Made by a program: the position numbers and the translations under genes
In this document: positions 1-6,940 of the stretch, piece by piece
How the letters are laid out: each line of letters opens with the position of its first letter
How positions within the stretch are numbered: position 1 is the first letter of the stretch
NCBI GenBank assembly: GCA_024709185.1
Contig: JANJXE010000458.1
Coordinates: 1 to 17,559, forward strand
Source: Paludibacter sp.
GTDB taxonomy: Bacteria; Bacteroidota; Bacteroidia; Bacteroidales; Paludibacteraceae
Length of the DNA stretch: 17,559 bases
Direction of reading: 5' to 3'
Notes under the pieces: generated by a model
Told to the model about the DNA's origin: nothing
What the model saw: only the letters and a program-made list of their open reading frames with translations
The model's database searches: none

Positions 1-21
1 TCCCCGTTTTTTTACTTATGT

Positions 22-747
22 TTACTGGCGGATTAAGCTCCCACTGCCATTATCAGAAATTGTAATTTCCGGTTGACCTGTGTAATAAATATTTCCGGAT
101 CCTGAGATTGTAGCATTTAATTTATGTTCCACATTCAGGTACACATTTCCGCTTCCTGATATCATACAACCTGCTTCCTGAGCGGCCAGATTGGCAAGAT
201 ACATTCTGCCGCTACCCATTGTGATCGTATTTACTTCATCAACAGAACCTTTCAGGGTTATGTTTCCACTTCCGGCAATTAGCAAACTCAGTGTATTGTA
301 ATGAGCAGATGCAGTTCCAACTATATCACCACTTCCTTCGATGTTTGCATGTTCCAGATTTTCGAATGCCGATTTCATCAGTATATCACCACTACCTGCC
401 AGTATCACCTTTTCGAGATGGTCAGGCATTACGATGCTTACTTTAGCTCTGGTTGTGATCAATGACGTAAAAGGTTTGGTTTGAATCATCAGGGTATTGT
501 TTACCACTTTTATAACCCAGTAATCGAGCAGATTTTCGTAGTCGGAAAGTACTACGCGAAAGCTATCACCTTTTGTAATTTCCACATCGGCAGAGCCAAG
601 CAGTTCTACGGCTGTAAAATCCGACACATTACACTGGCGAGAAGTTATCGGACCCTCTCCCACGGTTCCATCCACGTAAATACAGGAAGAGGTAATCAGA
701 CTTGCAAACACAACTAACATGATTGAAATTGATTTTTGATTATTCAT
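22..747 (-). CDS. Head-GIN (DUF2807) domain lipoprotein
   Basis: Exported protein of 241 residues with one DUF2807 domain (PF10988, 'putative auto-transporter adhesin, head GIN domain'), a family common in Bacteroidota and of unknown biochemical role. The N-terminus has a basic start, a hydrophobic stretch and a possible lipobox ending at Cys22 (T-S-S-C; the Thr at -3 is atypical). The mature part repeats a GSGxI/V turn about every 20 residues (GSADV, GSGDI, GSGDI, GSGNI, GSGRM, GSGNV, GSGNI, GSGSL), the pattern expected of a right-handed beta-helix. The reading frame extends upstream to 810, but that would overlap the preceding gene. The Met at 745-747 leaves 28 bases to its stop and places the signal sequence at the N-terminus, so I chose it. 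It is the second gene of an operon with the GF[VI]N-repeat protein and is probably on the same transcript. Family assignment is strong; function is unknown. Confidence 0.88.
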   Translation of the reverse strand: MNNQKSISIMLVVFASLITSSCIYVDGTVGEGPITSRQCNVSDFTAVELLGSADVEITKGDSFRVVLSDYENLLDYWVIKVVNNTLMIQTKPFTSLITTRAKVSIVMPDHLEKVILAGSGDILMKSAFENLEHANIEGSGDIVGTASAHYNTLSLLIAGSGNITLKGSVDEVNTITMGSGRMYLANLAAQEAGCMISGSGNVYLNVEHKLNATISGSGNIYYTGQPEITISDNGSGSLIRQ

Positions 748-775
748 AATTGTATAAATTAAAGAGTTTAAAAAT

Positions 776-1819
776 TTAGAATTTAAAGCGAATGGCTGCA
801 TTAAATCCAATTTTCAAGTCATTGACCGAAACGATGGAAGAATCCCATTCGGTATAGTTTTGATGAAAATCGGCACTATCGATTTTAAAATGCCAAACCA
901 GCGATGGACCAGCCACCAGTTCAATACATCTGCCTACACTTAAACCAATATTGCAGCGCAGCGTGGTGAAATGATTAAAATCCATCGACACCTGGTGCAA
1001 CCAATCCATTTCAGGGTTGATAAACAGTTTATCGCTGATGTCGATATTTGAACCTATACCGTATCCGAAAGCCAGCCGGTCGTCGGCCATCCGCCAGTCG
1101 TACGCCAACATAGGATAGGTATAGAATTCGCGAATACCTGTTTTAAATGCAATATTGACTGGATATATACCGGTAGTTCCTATTTCAATGGCTTTGTATC
1201 CACCATTTTTTACAAACGAAAGAAAACCAATGGGCAGGCCTTTATCAAGATTATCCACCGAATTGATAAAACCAAGTTGAACACCGGTAAGTGTTTCTGC
1301 TGAATTGATAAAACCATACTGTACTCCTTTCAGGGTACCAACGGAATTAATAAAACCACATTGCAAACCAATCAACACATCTTCAGTTGAGTTTACAAAA
1401 CCATTCTGCATACCATACACAGGGCCATCCACAGAATTAATAAACCCATTCTGGAGACCGCTTACCTTTCCATCAACATTGTTGATAAAGCCGTTCTGAA
1501 TTCCTTTTACATCAGCACCGGCATTGTTTACAAATCCACTTTGCAAACCTACCACACTGCCATCCACATTGTTCACAAAACCCACCTGAATACCACCGAA
1601 ATTTCCGGAAGTTGAATTCACAAAACCTAGTTGAATACTTTCGTGGTTTCCATTTACATTGTTGACAAACCCGATTAGCGGATAGTTGAACTCTGAAGGA
1701 ATGGTGTTAATAAAAAAATGATACTGTACATTTCCATTATGGAAGTTGACGGGTGATTGGGCTATAGTTTTAAGACCCATTAAACTAAAGATAGCGATAA
1801 TAAAAACAATTCTTTTCAT
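776..1819 (-). CDS. GF[VI]N-repeat surface protein (LA_2272-like), outer membrane
   Basis: A 347-residue exported protein. Residues 1-21 form a signal peptide ending in A-Q before S-P. Residues 50-197 hold ten tandem units, eight of 15 residues and two of 14 (units 8 and 9), with consensus GF[VI]N[NS]xxGxxxG[ILV]Qx and a degenerate eleventh start (GFLSF). The remaining 150 residues alternate polar and hydrophobic or aromatic residues and end in R-F-K-F, which suits a beta-barrel or beta-rich outer-membrane domain with the usual C-terminal Phe. The repeat resembles the 'LA_2272 family surface repeat' seen in Leptospira and Bacteroidota; I make that match from memory. The regular Gly/Asn/Gln spacing suggests a beta-solenoid. 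It is the first gene of a two-gene operon with the DUF2807 lipoprotein and has its own promoter upstream (1870-1900). No enzymatic motif is visible; a surface or envelope structural role is inference. Confidence 0.8.
   Translation of the reverse strand: MKRIVFIIAIFSLMGLKTIAQSPVNFHNGNVQYHFFINTIPSEFNYPLIGFVNNVNGNHESIQLGFVNSTSGNFGGIQVGFVNNVDGSVVGLQSGFVNNAGADVKGIQNGFINNVDGKVSGLQNGFINSVDGPVYGMQNGFVNSTEDVLIGLQCGFINSVGTLKGVQYGFINSAETLTGVQLGFINSVDNLDKGLPIGFLSFVKNGGYKAIEIGTTGIYPVNIAFKTGIREFYTYPMLAYDWRMADDRLAFGYGIGSNIDISDKLFINPEMDWLHQVSMDFNHFTTLRCNIGLSVGRCIELVAGPSLVWHFKIDSADFHQNYTEWDSSIVSVNDLKIGFNAAIRFKF
1229..1672 (-). repeat. Ten coding tandem repeats of about 45 bases
   Basis: This stretch encodes the ten GF[VI]N units (residues 50-197) of the surface protein. 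Eight units are 45 bases and two are 42. Codons have drifted between copies, so the repetition is clear in protein but imperfect in DNA, which suggests an old array kept by selection on the protein rather than recent slippage. Confidence 0.85.
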
Positions 1820-1869
1820 ACTTTACTAATTAAATGATAGTTATTTTTCGATTCGGTTAGAAATCGCAA

Positions 1870-1900
1870 CAAAAGTAATTCCGGCTAAAAAGACCCACAA
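1870..1900 (-). promoter_or_regulatory. Bacteroidota-type promoter for the repeat-protein operon
   Basis: Read on the minus strand, TTG (1900-1898), 20 bases, then TACTTTTG (1877-1870) match the Bacteroidota -33 TTG and -7 TAnnTTTG pattern. Transcription should start near 1863, giving a leader of roughly 40 bases before the ATG at 1819. A short palindrome, ACTTGTTCAAGT (1905-1916), lies just upstream of the -33 element and could bind a regulator. Confidence 0.6.
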
Positions 1901-1972
1901 TTTAACTTGTTCAAGTCAATGAAAACGAACAACGAATGACAGAAATGAAGAAATGAATGGTCGGGGATGTTA

Positions 1973-1998
1973 ATTTTGCAATCTCGACATTGCAAAAT
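1973..1998. repeat. 10-bp perfect inverted repeat, operator candidate
   Basis: ATTTTGCAAT (1973-1982) and ATTGCAAAAT (1989-1998) are perfect inverted repeats separated by six bases. The right arm contains the TTG of the plus-strand promoter (1990-1992). Related half-sites, TTTTGC and GCAAAA, recur at 2015-2027 around the -7 element. No T-tract follows the first repeat and it sits at a promoter, so an operator is more likely than a terminator. Confidence 0.55.
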
Positions 1999-2019
1999 AA
2001 AAAAAATTAAGTATTTTTG
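1990..2019 (+). promoter_or_regulatory. Bacteroidota-type promoter for the ATPase-nifJ unit
   Basis: TTG (1990-1992), 19 bases, TATTTTTG (2012-2019) match the -33/-7 consensus. Initiation near 2025 leaves only about ten bases before the ATG at 2036, which also argues against the longer in-frame start at 1967, since that would lie upstream of the promoter. A second TAnnTTTG-like box (TAATTTTG, 1971-1978) has no TTG at the right distance. Confidence 0.6.
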
Positions 2020-2035
2020 CAGCAAAATAGTTTCC

Positions 2036-3211
2036 ATGGAGTCGTTTTACAGAACCCATCAATACCTGAGAGCCAATATTAATGCACCCGTTCGTCGTCA
2101 GCTACTCGACGAGATCGACTGGTCGCAACGGCTTATCGGCATCAAGGGGAGCCGTGGAGTAGGTAAAACAACATTCCTTTTACAGATTGCGAACGAACGC
2201 TATGGCGATAATCCCGGGTGTTTGTATATCAACTTCAATAATCTATATTTCGCCAACCACTCGCTGATTGATTTTGCAAAAGAATTTTGCAATCGGGGAG
2301 GAAAAACCCTGCTCATTGATCAAACGTTTAAGTATGGAAACTGGTCGGCCGAACTACGGCAGTGCTATTACGAATGTCCCGAGCTTCAAATTATTTTCAC
2401 AGCTTCATCGGTAATGCGATTGATCGATGAAAATAAAGATCTTCACGATATTGTACAGGTGTATAACCTTCGGGGCTTCTCATTCCGCGAGTATATCAAC
2501 CTGAAAACAGGTTTGGAACTTCCCTCTTTCACCCTGAATGAGATATTAAGCAACCACGAAGAGATTGCATCGAAGCTACTTGAGAGAGTAAATCCGCTGG
2601 AATATTTCGGTAAATACCTTGAACACGGTTATTATCCATTCTTTCTGGAAAAACGAATTTTCTCGGAAAATCTGCTCAAAACGATGAATATGATGATGGA
2701 AGTTGATATTCTTTTCATCAAGCAAATTGAGCTGAAATACCTTTCAAAGATTCGCAAATTACTCTACCTCATCATGCAATCGTCGCCTTCGCAGGCTAAT
2801 GTGAGTCAGTTGGCTGCCGAAATACAAACTTCCCGGGCAACCATCATGAACTATATTAAGTACCTCAAAGATGCCCGGCTACTGAACACCCTCTATGGTG
2901 AAGGCGATGATTATCCCAAAAAGCCCAAAGTAGTTTACGCGCACAATACCAATCTGATGCATGCTGTGCTGCACGATGGAGTAAACCGCGACGATGAGCG
3001 AAAAACTTTTCTGTACAACACCCTACACTCGAGACATAAAGTAAATATAGGAAAACACGGTAGTGATTTTTGTCTCGATGGAATGTTACAAATAAAGTAC
3101 GATAATCAATCCCAATACCGTCATAATACCAAAACCTGGTTTGCTGTCGATGCCCTGAGCGTTGAACACAAACACGAAGTTCCGTTGTGGCTGCTTGGTT
3201 TTTTATATTAA
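2036..3211 (+). CDS. AAA_14/DUF4143-type ATP-binding protein with E-to-Q Walker B
   Basis: A 391-residue cytoplasmic protein of the Bacteroidota 'ATP-binding protein' family: AAA_14 P-loop domain (PF13173) then DUF4143 (PF13635). Walker A is G-S-R-G-V-G-K-T at 38-45. The Walker B strand is L-L-I-D at 92-95, but the next residue is Gln96 where this family normally has the catalytic Glu (family pattern L-D-E). The following K-Y-x-N-W (99-103) and F-T-A-S-S sensor-like motif are family-typical. A winged-helix-like segment (near residues 250-290, with S-R-A-T-I-M-N-Y-I) follows, and the C-terminus ends P-L-W-L-L-G-F-L-Y as in the family. The nuclease-like D-F-x-V-x-G-x-x-x-F-E-V-G-G pattern I expect near residue 345 is degraded (D-F-C-L-D-G-M-L-Q-I-K). 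ATP binding is likely, but hydrolysis may be absent. The start at 2036 fits the promoter and the family N-terminus. It lies 33 bases upstream of nifJ with no terminator between, so co-transcription is likely. The role of this family is unknown. Confidence 0.85.
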   Translation: MESFYRTHQYLRANINAPVRRQLLDEIDWSQRLIGIKGSRGVGKTTFLLQIANERYGDNPGCLYINFNNLYFANHSLIDFAKEFCNRGGKTLLIDQTFKYGNWSAELRQCYYECPELQIIFTASSVMRLIDENKDLHDIVQVYNLRGFSFREYINLKTGLELPSFTLNEILSNHEEIASKLLERVNPLEYFGKYLEHGYYPFFLEKRIFSENLLKTMNMMMEVDILFIKQIELKYLSKIRKLLYLIMQSSPSQANVSQLAAEIQTSRATIMNYIKYLKDARLLNTLYGEGDDYPKKPKVVYAHNTNLMHAVLHDGVNRDDERKTFLYNTLHSRHKVNIGKHGSDFCLDGMLQIKYDNQSQYRHNTKTWFAVDALSVEHKHEVPLWLLGFLY

Positions 3212-3244
3212 ACAGATATTCATACACTATAATTATTTACACAA

Positions 3245-6200
3245 ATGGCGAAACAAAAAAAATTCTTAACCTGTGATGGTAACCAGGCTGCTGCGCATAT
3301 CGCGTATATGTTCAGCGAAGTGGCTGCTATTTACCCCATCACACCCTCATCAACGATGGCTGAATACGTTGATGAGTGGACCACAACCGGCCGGAAAAAC
3401 ATGTTCGGTGAGGCTGTACAGGTCCAGGAAATGCAATCCGAAGCCGGTGCTGCTGCTGCTATGCACGGATCGCTTCAGGCGGGCGCTCTTACTTCTACCT
3501 TTACTGCTTCGCAAGGTTTATTGCTGATGATTCCAAACATGTATAAAGTGGCCGGTGAATTACTTCCGGGTGTTTATCATGTGTCGGCACGAGCTTTGGC
3601 ATCGCATGCACTTTCCATTTTTGGTGACCATCAGGACGTAATGGCGGTACGTCAGACAGGTTGCGCAATGTTTGCTACCGGTTCGGTGCAGGAGGTAATG
3701 GACCTTGCAGCCATTGCCCATTTGGCTTCACTGAAATCGCGTGTTCCTTTTGTTCACTTCTTCGATGGTTTCCGTACTTCGCACGAAATTCAGAAAGTGG
3801 AAGAAATTGACGAAGCGGCTGTAACAGCTCTGCTTGATCAACAGTCCCTTGCCGAATTCCGCGAACGTGCCCTCAATTCTGAATCTCCTGTAGCCCGTGG
3901 TACTGCTCAGAACCCCGACATTTACTTCCAGGCTCGTGAAGCTTGTAATCCGTATTACGATGCTGTTCCCGGTATCGTTGAACATTACCTAGGCGAACTG
4001 GGTAAGATTACAGGTCGCAACTACGGTTTGTTCGATTATTATGGTGCACCCGATGCCGACCGCGTGGTAGTGGCTATGGGTTCGGCTACGGAAGCTATTC
4101 GTGAAGGTATCGATTACCTTATGGCTCAGGGCGAAAAAGTGGGTTTGATTACCGTTCACCTTTATCGTCCGTTCTCGGCGAAACATTTCCTTTCAGTTCT
4201 TCCTGAAACGGCTAAACGCATTTGCGTGCTCGACCGTACCAAAGAACCAGGTGCCGGTGGCGAACCACTGTACCTCGACGTTCGCGACGTGCTGTACAAC
4301 AAAGCTGAACATCCGCTGGTGGTGGGTGGCCGGTATGGTTTGTCGTCGAAAGACTTCACTCCTGCTCAGGTGTTGGCTGTTTACAAAAACTTAAGCTTAC
4401 CAAGTCCACGCAATGGATTTACAGTTGGTATTGTGGATGATGTTACCTTTACATCGCTGCCTATGCAGGAAGAGATTCCAATGGGTGGCCCTGGTACCTT
4501 CGAAGCTAAATTCTACGGATTGGGGGCTGATGGTACTGTAGGTGCTAATAAAAACTCAATCAAAATCATTGGTGATAACACCGACAAGTACAGCCAGGCA
4601 TATTTCCAGTACGATTCAAAGAAATCGGGTGGATTCACCTGTTCGCACCTTCGTTTTGGAGACTCTCCTATCCGCTCGACCTATTTAGTTACAACACCTG
4701 ACTTTGTGGCCTGCCACGTTCAGGCTTACCTTCGTTTGTACGATGTAACAAAAGGACTTAAGAAGAACGGAACCTTCCTGTTGAATACCGTTTGGACTCC
4801 TGAAGAAGTACAACAACACCTTCCGGCGGATGTAAAACGCTATCTGGCTAAAAATAACATTACGCTCTACATCATCAATGCTACCAATATAGCTCAGGAA
4901 ATTGGTCTGGGACAACGTACCAACACCATCCTGCAATCGGCCTTCTTCAAAATCTCCAACGTAATTCCTTACGAATTAGCTGTTAAAGAAATGAAGTACG
5001 CTATCAATAAATCGTATGGTAAGAAAGGTGAAAAAGTGGTTAACATGAACTACGCAGCGGTTGACCGTGGTGGTGAATATGTAAAAGTTGATGTTCCTGC
5101 CGAATGGGCTAACCTGCCGGATGAAGATGCATTGATTAACAACTTCCCATCCTTTGTTCAGAATATTGTGGTTCCTGTAAATGCTCAAAAGGGTGACGAT
5201 CTTCCTGTTTCGATGTTTAAAGGACGCGAAGATGGTACCTGGATTCAGGGAACAACCAAATACGAAAAACGCGGTGTTGCCGCTACTGTTCCGGTTTGGG
5301 AAATGGATAACTGTATTCAGTGTAATCAATGTGCCTACGTTTGTCCTCACGCTGCCATCCGACCGTTTGTGCTCGATGAAAGCGAACAGGCAAAAGCTCC
5401 TTTCGCTTCACTGAAAGCCAATGGCAAGCAGTTCGCAGGCATGACCTACCGCATTCAGGTGGACGTGCTCGATTGTATGGGTTGCGATAACTGTGCGGAA
5501 GTGTGCCCGGGTAACAAAAACGGCAAAGCGCTTAAAATGGTGCCTATCGAAACACAGTACGAAGAACAGGACAACTGGGATTTCTGTGTGGATAATATAC
5601 AATCGAAACAACACCTGGTGGATGTGAAAGCCAATGTAAAAAATTCGCAGCTGGCCACTCCGCTCTTCGAATTTTCGGGTGCTTGTGCCGGTTGTGGTGA
5701 AACCCCGTATGTGAAGCTGGTTACTCAGCTCTTTGGCGATCGTCAGATGATTGCTAATGCTACCGGATGTTCATCTATCTATTCGGCTTCAGCACCTTCT
5801 ACTCCGTATACTACTACTCCCGAAGGTCGCGGTCCGGCATGGGCTAACTCGCTCTTCGAGGATAATGCTGAATATGGTCTAGGGATGTTGTTTGCCAACG
5901 AACAATTGCGCGATCGCATCGAACGATTGATGAAATCGGCCATTGCTGAAAATTGCTGCGACGATGAACTGAAAGGATTGTTCCAGGAATGGATTGACAA
6001 CAAGGAAGATGGCGACAAAACAATGGAGCTGTCGGCTAAAATCAAGCCTTTGGTTAAAAAACATAACTGTCAGTACTGTGCTGAAATTGACGGACTGAGC
6101 AAATACCTGGTAAAACAATCGCAGTGGATTATTGGAGGTGACGGATGGGCGTACGATATTGGTTTCGGTGGTCTCGACCACGTTATCGCATCGGGCAAGA

Positions 6201-6790
6201 ACGTGAACATCCTGATTTTGGATACTGAAGTATATTCAAATACCGGAGGACAGGCTTCAAAATCTACTCCTGTTGGGGCTATTGCCAAGTTTGCTGCTTC
6301 GGGTAAGAAAATCCGCAAGAAAGACCTTGGAATGATGGCTACCACCTATGGTTATGTGTATGTAGCTCAGCTAGCATTGGGAGCTAATCAGGCGCAGGCA
6401 CTGAAAGCCATTCGCGAAGCTGAAGCCTACGATGGACCATCGGTTGTAATTGCTTACTCACCTTGTATCAGCCACGGTCTGGTAGGTGGAATGGGCAAAT
6501 CGAACAACGAGCAGCAGGAAGTTGCTGTGAAATCGGGATACTGGCACCTCTACCGTTACGACCCACGTCTGGAAGCAGAAGGAAGAAATCCTATGCAGCT
6601 TGATTCGAAGCCACCACAGTGGGATATGTTCCAGGGCTTCCTGCGCAGCGAGGTTCGTTATACATCCTTGTTGAAGCAGTTCCCAAAAGAAGCAGAGGAA
6701 CTATTCGTAGCTGCCGAAGATAACGCAAGATGGCGTTACAACTGGTACAAACGAATGAGCGAAATGCCAATACTTGAAACTAATGAGTAA
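3245..6790 (+). CDS. nifJ: Pyruvate:ferredoxin (flavodoxin) oxidoreductase
   Basis: Single-chain PFOR of 1181 residues, the usual length. It oxidises pyruvate with CoA to acetyl-CoA and CO2 and reduces ferredoxin, the central step of anaerobic pyruvate metabolism. Domains in order: pyrimidine-binding domain with Y-P-I-T-P-S-S at 30-36; transketolase C-like domain II (about 260-415); gamma domain III (about 425-620); the EKR segment; a two-cluster ferredoxin domain with C690/C693/C696/C700 and C744/C747/C750/C754; and a TPP domain with G-D-G at 965-967 and N999 in S-N-T-G-G-Q. The third, TPP-proximal 4Fe-4S cluster has its ligands at C814, C817, C842 and C1074, corresponding to C812, C815, C840 and C1071 of the Desulfovibrio africanus enzyme. 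All cofactor residues I can check are present. It follows the AAA ATPase by 33 bases, and a strong terminator follows. I see no convincing promoter of its own. Confidence 0.98.
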   Translation: MAKQKKFLTCDGNQAAAHIAYMFSEVAAIYPITPSSTMAEYVDEWTTTGRKNMFGEAVQVQEMQSEAGAAAAMHGSLQAGALTSTFTASQGLLLMIPNMYKVAGELLPGVYHVSARALASHALSIFGDHQDVMAVRQTGCAMFATGSVQEVMDLAAIAHLASLKSRVPFVHFFDGFRTSHEIQKVEEIDEAAVTALLDQQSLAEFRERALNSESPVARGTAQNPDIYFQAREACNPYYDAVPGIVEHYLGELGKITGRNYGLFDYYGAPDADRVVVAMGSATEAIREGIDYLMAQGEKVGLITVHLYRPFSAKHFLSVLPETAKRICVLDRTKEPGAGGEPLYLDVRDVLYNKAEHPLVVGGRYGLSSKDFTPAQVLAVYKNLSLPSPRNGFTVGIVDDVTFTSLPMQEEIPMGGPGTFEAKFYGLGADGTVGANKNSIKIIGDNTDKYSQAYFQYDSKKSGGFTCSHLRFGDSPIRSTYLVTTPDFVACHVQAYLRLYDVTKGLKKNGTFLLNTVWTPEEVQQHLPADVKRYLAKNNITLYIINATNIAQEIGLGQRTNTILQSAFFKISNVIPYELAVKEMKYAINKSYGKKGEKVVNMNYAAVDRGGEYVKVDVPAEWANLPDEDALINNFPSFVQNIVVPVNAQKGDDLPVSMFKGREDGTWIQGTTKYEKRGVAATVPVWEMDNCIQCNQCAYVCPHAAIRPFVLDESEQAKAPFASLKANGKQFAGMTYRIQVDVLDCMGCDNCAEVCPGNKNGKALKMVPIETQYEEQDNWDFCVDNIQSKQHLVDVKANVKNSQLATPLFEFSGACAGCGETPYVKLVTQLFGDRQMIANATGCSSIYSASAPSTPYTTTPEGRGPAWANSLFEDNAEYGLGMLFANEQLRDRIERLMKSAIAENCCDDELKGLFQEWIDNKEDGDKTMELSAKIKPLVKKHNCQYCAEIDGLSKYLVKQSQWIIGGDGWAYDIGFGGLDHVIASGKNVNILILDTEVYSNTGGQASKSTPVGAIAKFAASGKKIRKKDLGMMATTYGYVYVAQLALGANQAQALKAIREAEAYDGPSVVIAYSPCISHGLVGGMGKSNNEQQEVAVKSGYWHLYRYDPRLEAEGRNPMQLDSKPPQWDMFQGFLRSEVRYTSLLKQFPKEAEELFVAAEDNARWRYNWYKRMSEMPILETNE

Positions 6791-6815
6791 TGTTTAATTA
6801 TTAATGATTAATAGG

Positions 6816-6851
6816 CTGCCCCGGGATTGTGAGATCTACGGGGCAGTTTTT
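6816..6851 (+). terminator. Rho-independent terminator after nifJ
   Basis: CTGCCCCG (6816-6823) pairs perfectly with CGGGGCAG (6839-6846) around a 15-base loop and is followed at once by TTTTT. The stop codon of nifJ lies 25 bases upstream. Confidence 0.9.
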
Positions 6852-6898
6852 ATGCGATATCTCAGATTTAATTGTTAACCGGAAAAGGAAGAACTTTA

Positions 6899-6928
6899 TT
6901 GCTAAGTTCTTTAAAAAAACTATCTTTG
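6899..6928 (+). promoter_or_regulatory. Bacteroidota-type promoter for the kinase pair
   Basis: TTG (6899-6901), 19 bases, TATCTTTG (6921-6928) match the -33/-7 consensus exactly. The predicted start of transcription is only about six bases before the ATG at 6941, so the mRNA would have almost no leader. Confidence 0.65.
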
Positions 6929-6940
6929 CAAAAAAAATCT

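Noticed and set aside
748..810. Longer start for the DUF2807 lipoprotein at 810
   Set aside because: It would overlap the preceding gene and put 21 residues before the signal sequence.
1229..1672. CRISPR-like or microsatellite array
   Set aside because: The 45-base periodicity is in frame, diverged at DNA level and explained by a protein repeat; there are no identical repeats with unique spacers.
1967..2035. In-frame extension of the ATPase to an ATG at 1967
   Set aside because: It would lie upstream of the best promoter and add 23 residues rich in Lys/Ile unlike the family N-terminus; the ATG at 2036 fits both.
2036..3211. AAA/DUF4143 protein as part of a defence or mobile system
   Set aside because: No nuclease, toxin, integrase or methylase gene is nearby, flanking genes are housekeeping, and there are no signs of transfer.
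4976..5350. Antisense reading frame of 124 codons inside nifJ
   Set aside because: It is antisense to the conserved ferredoxin and linker regions of nifJ; its translation shows no recognisable motif and no promoter serves it.
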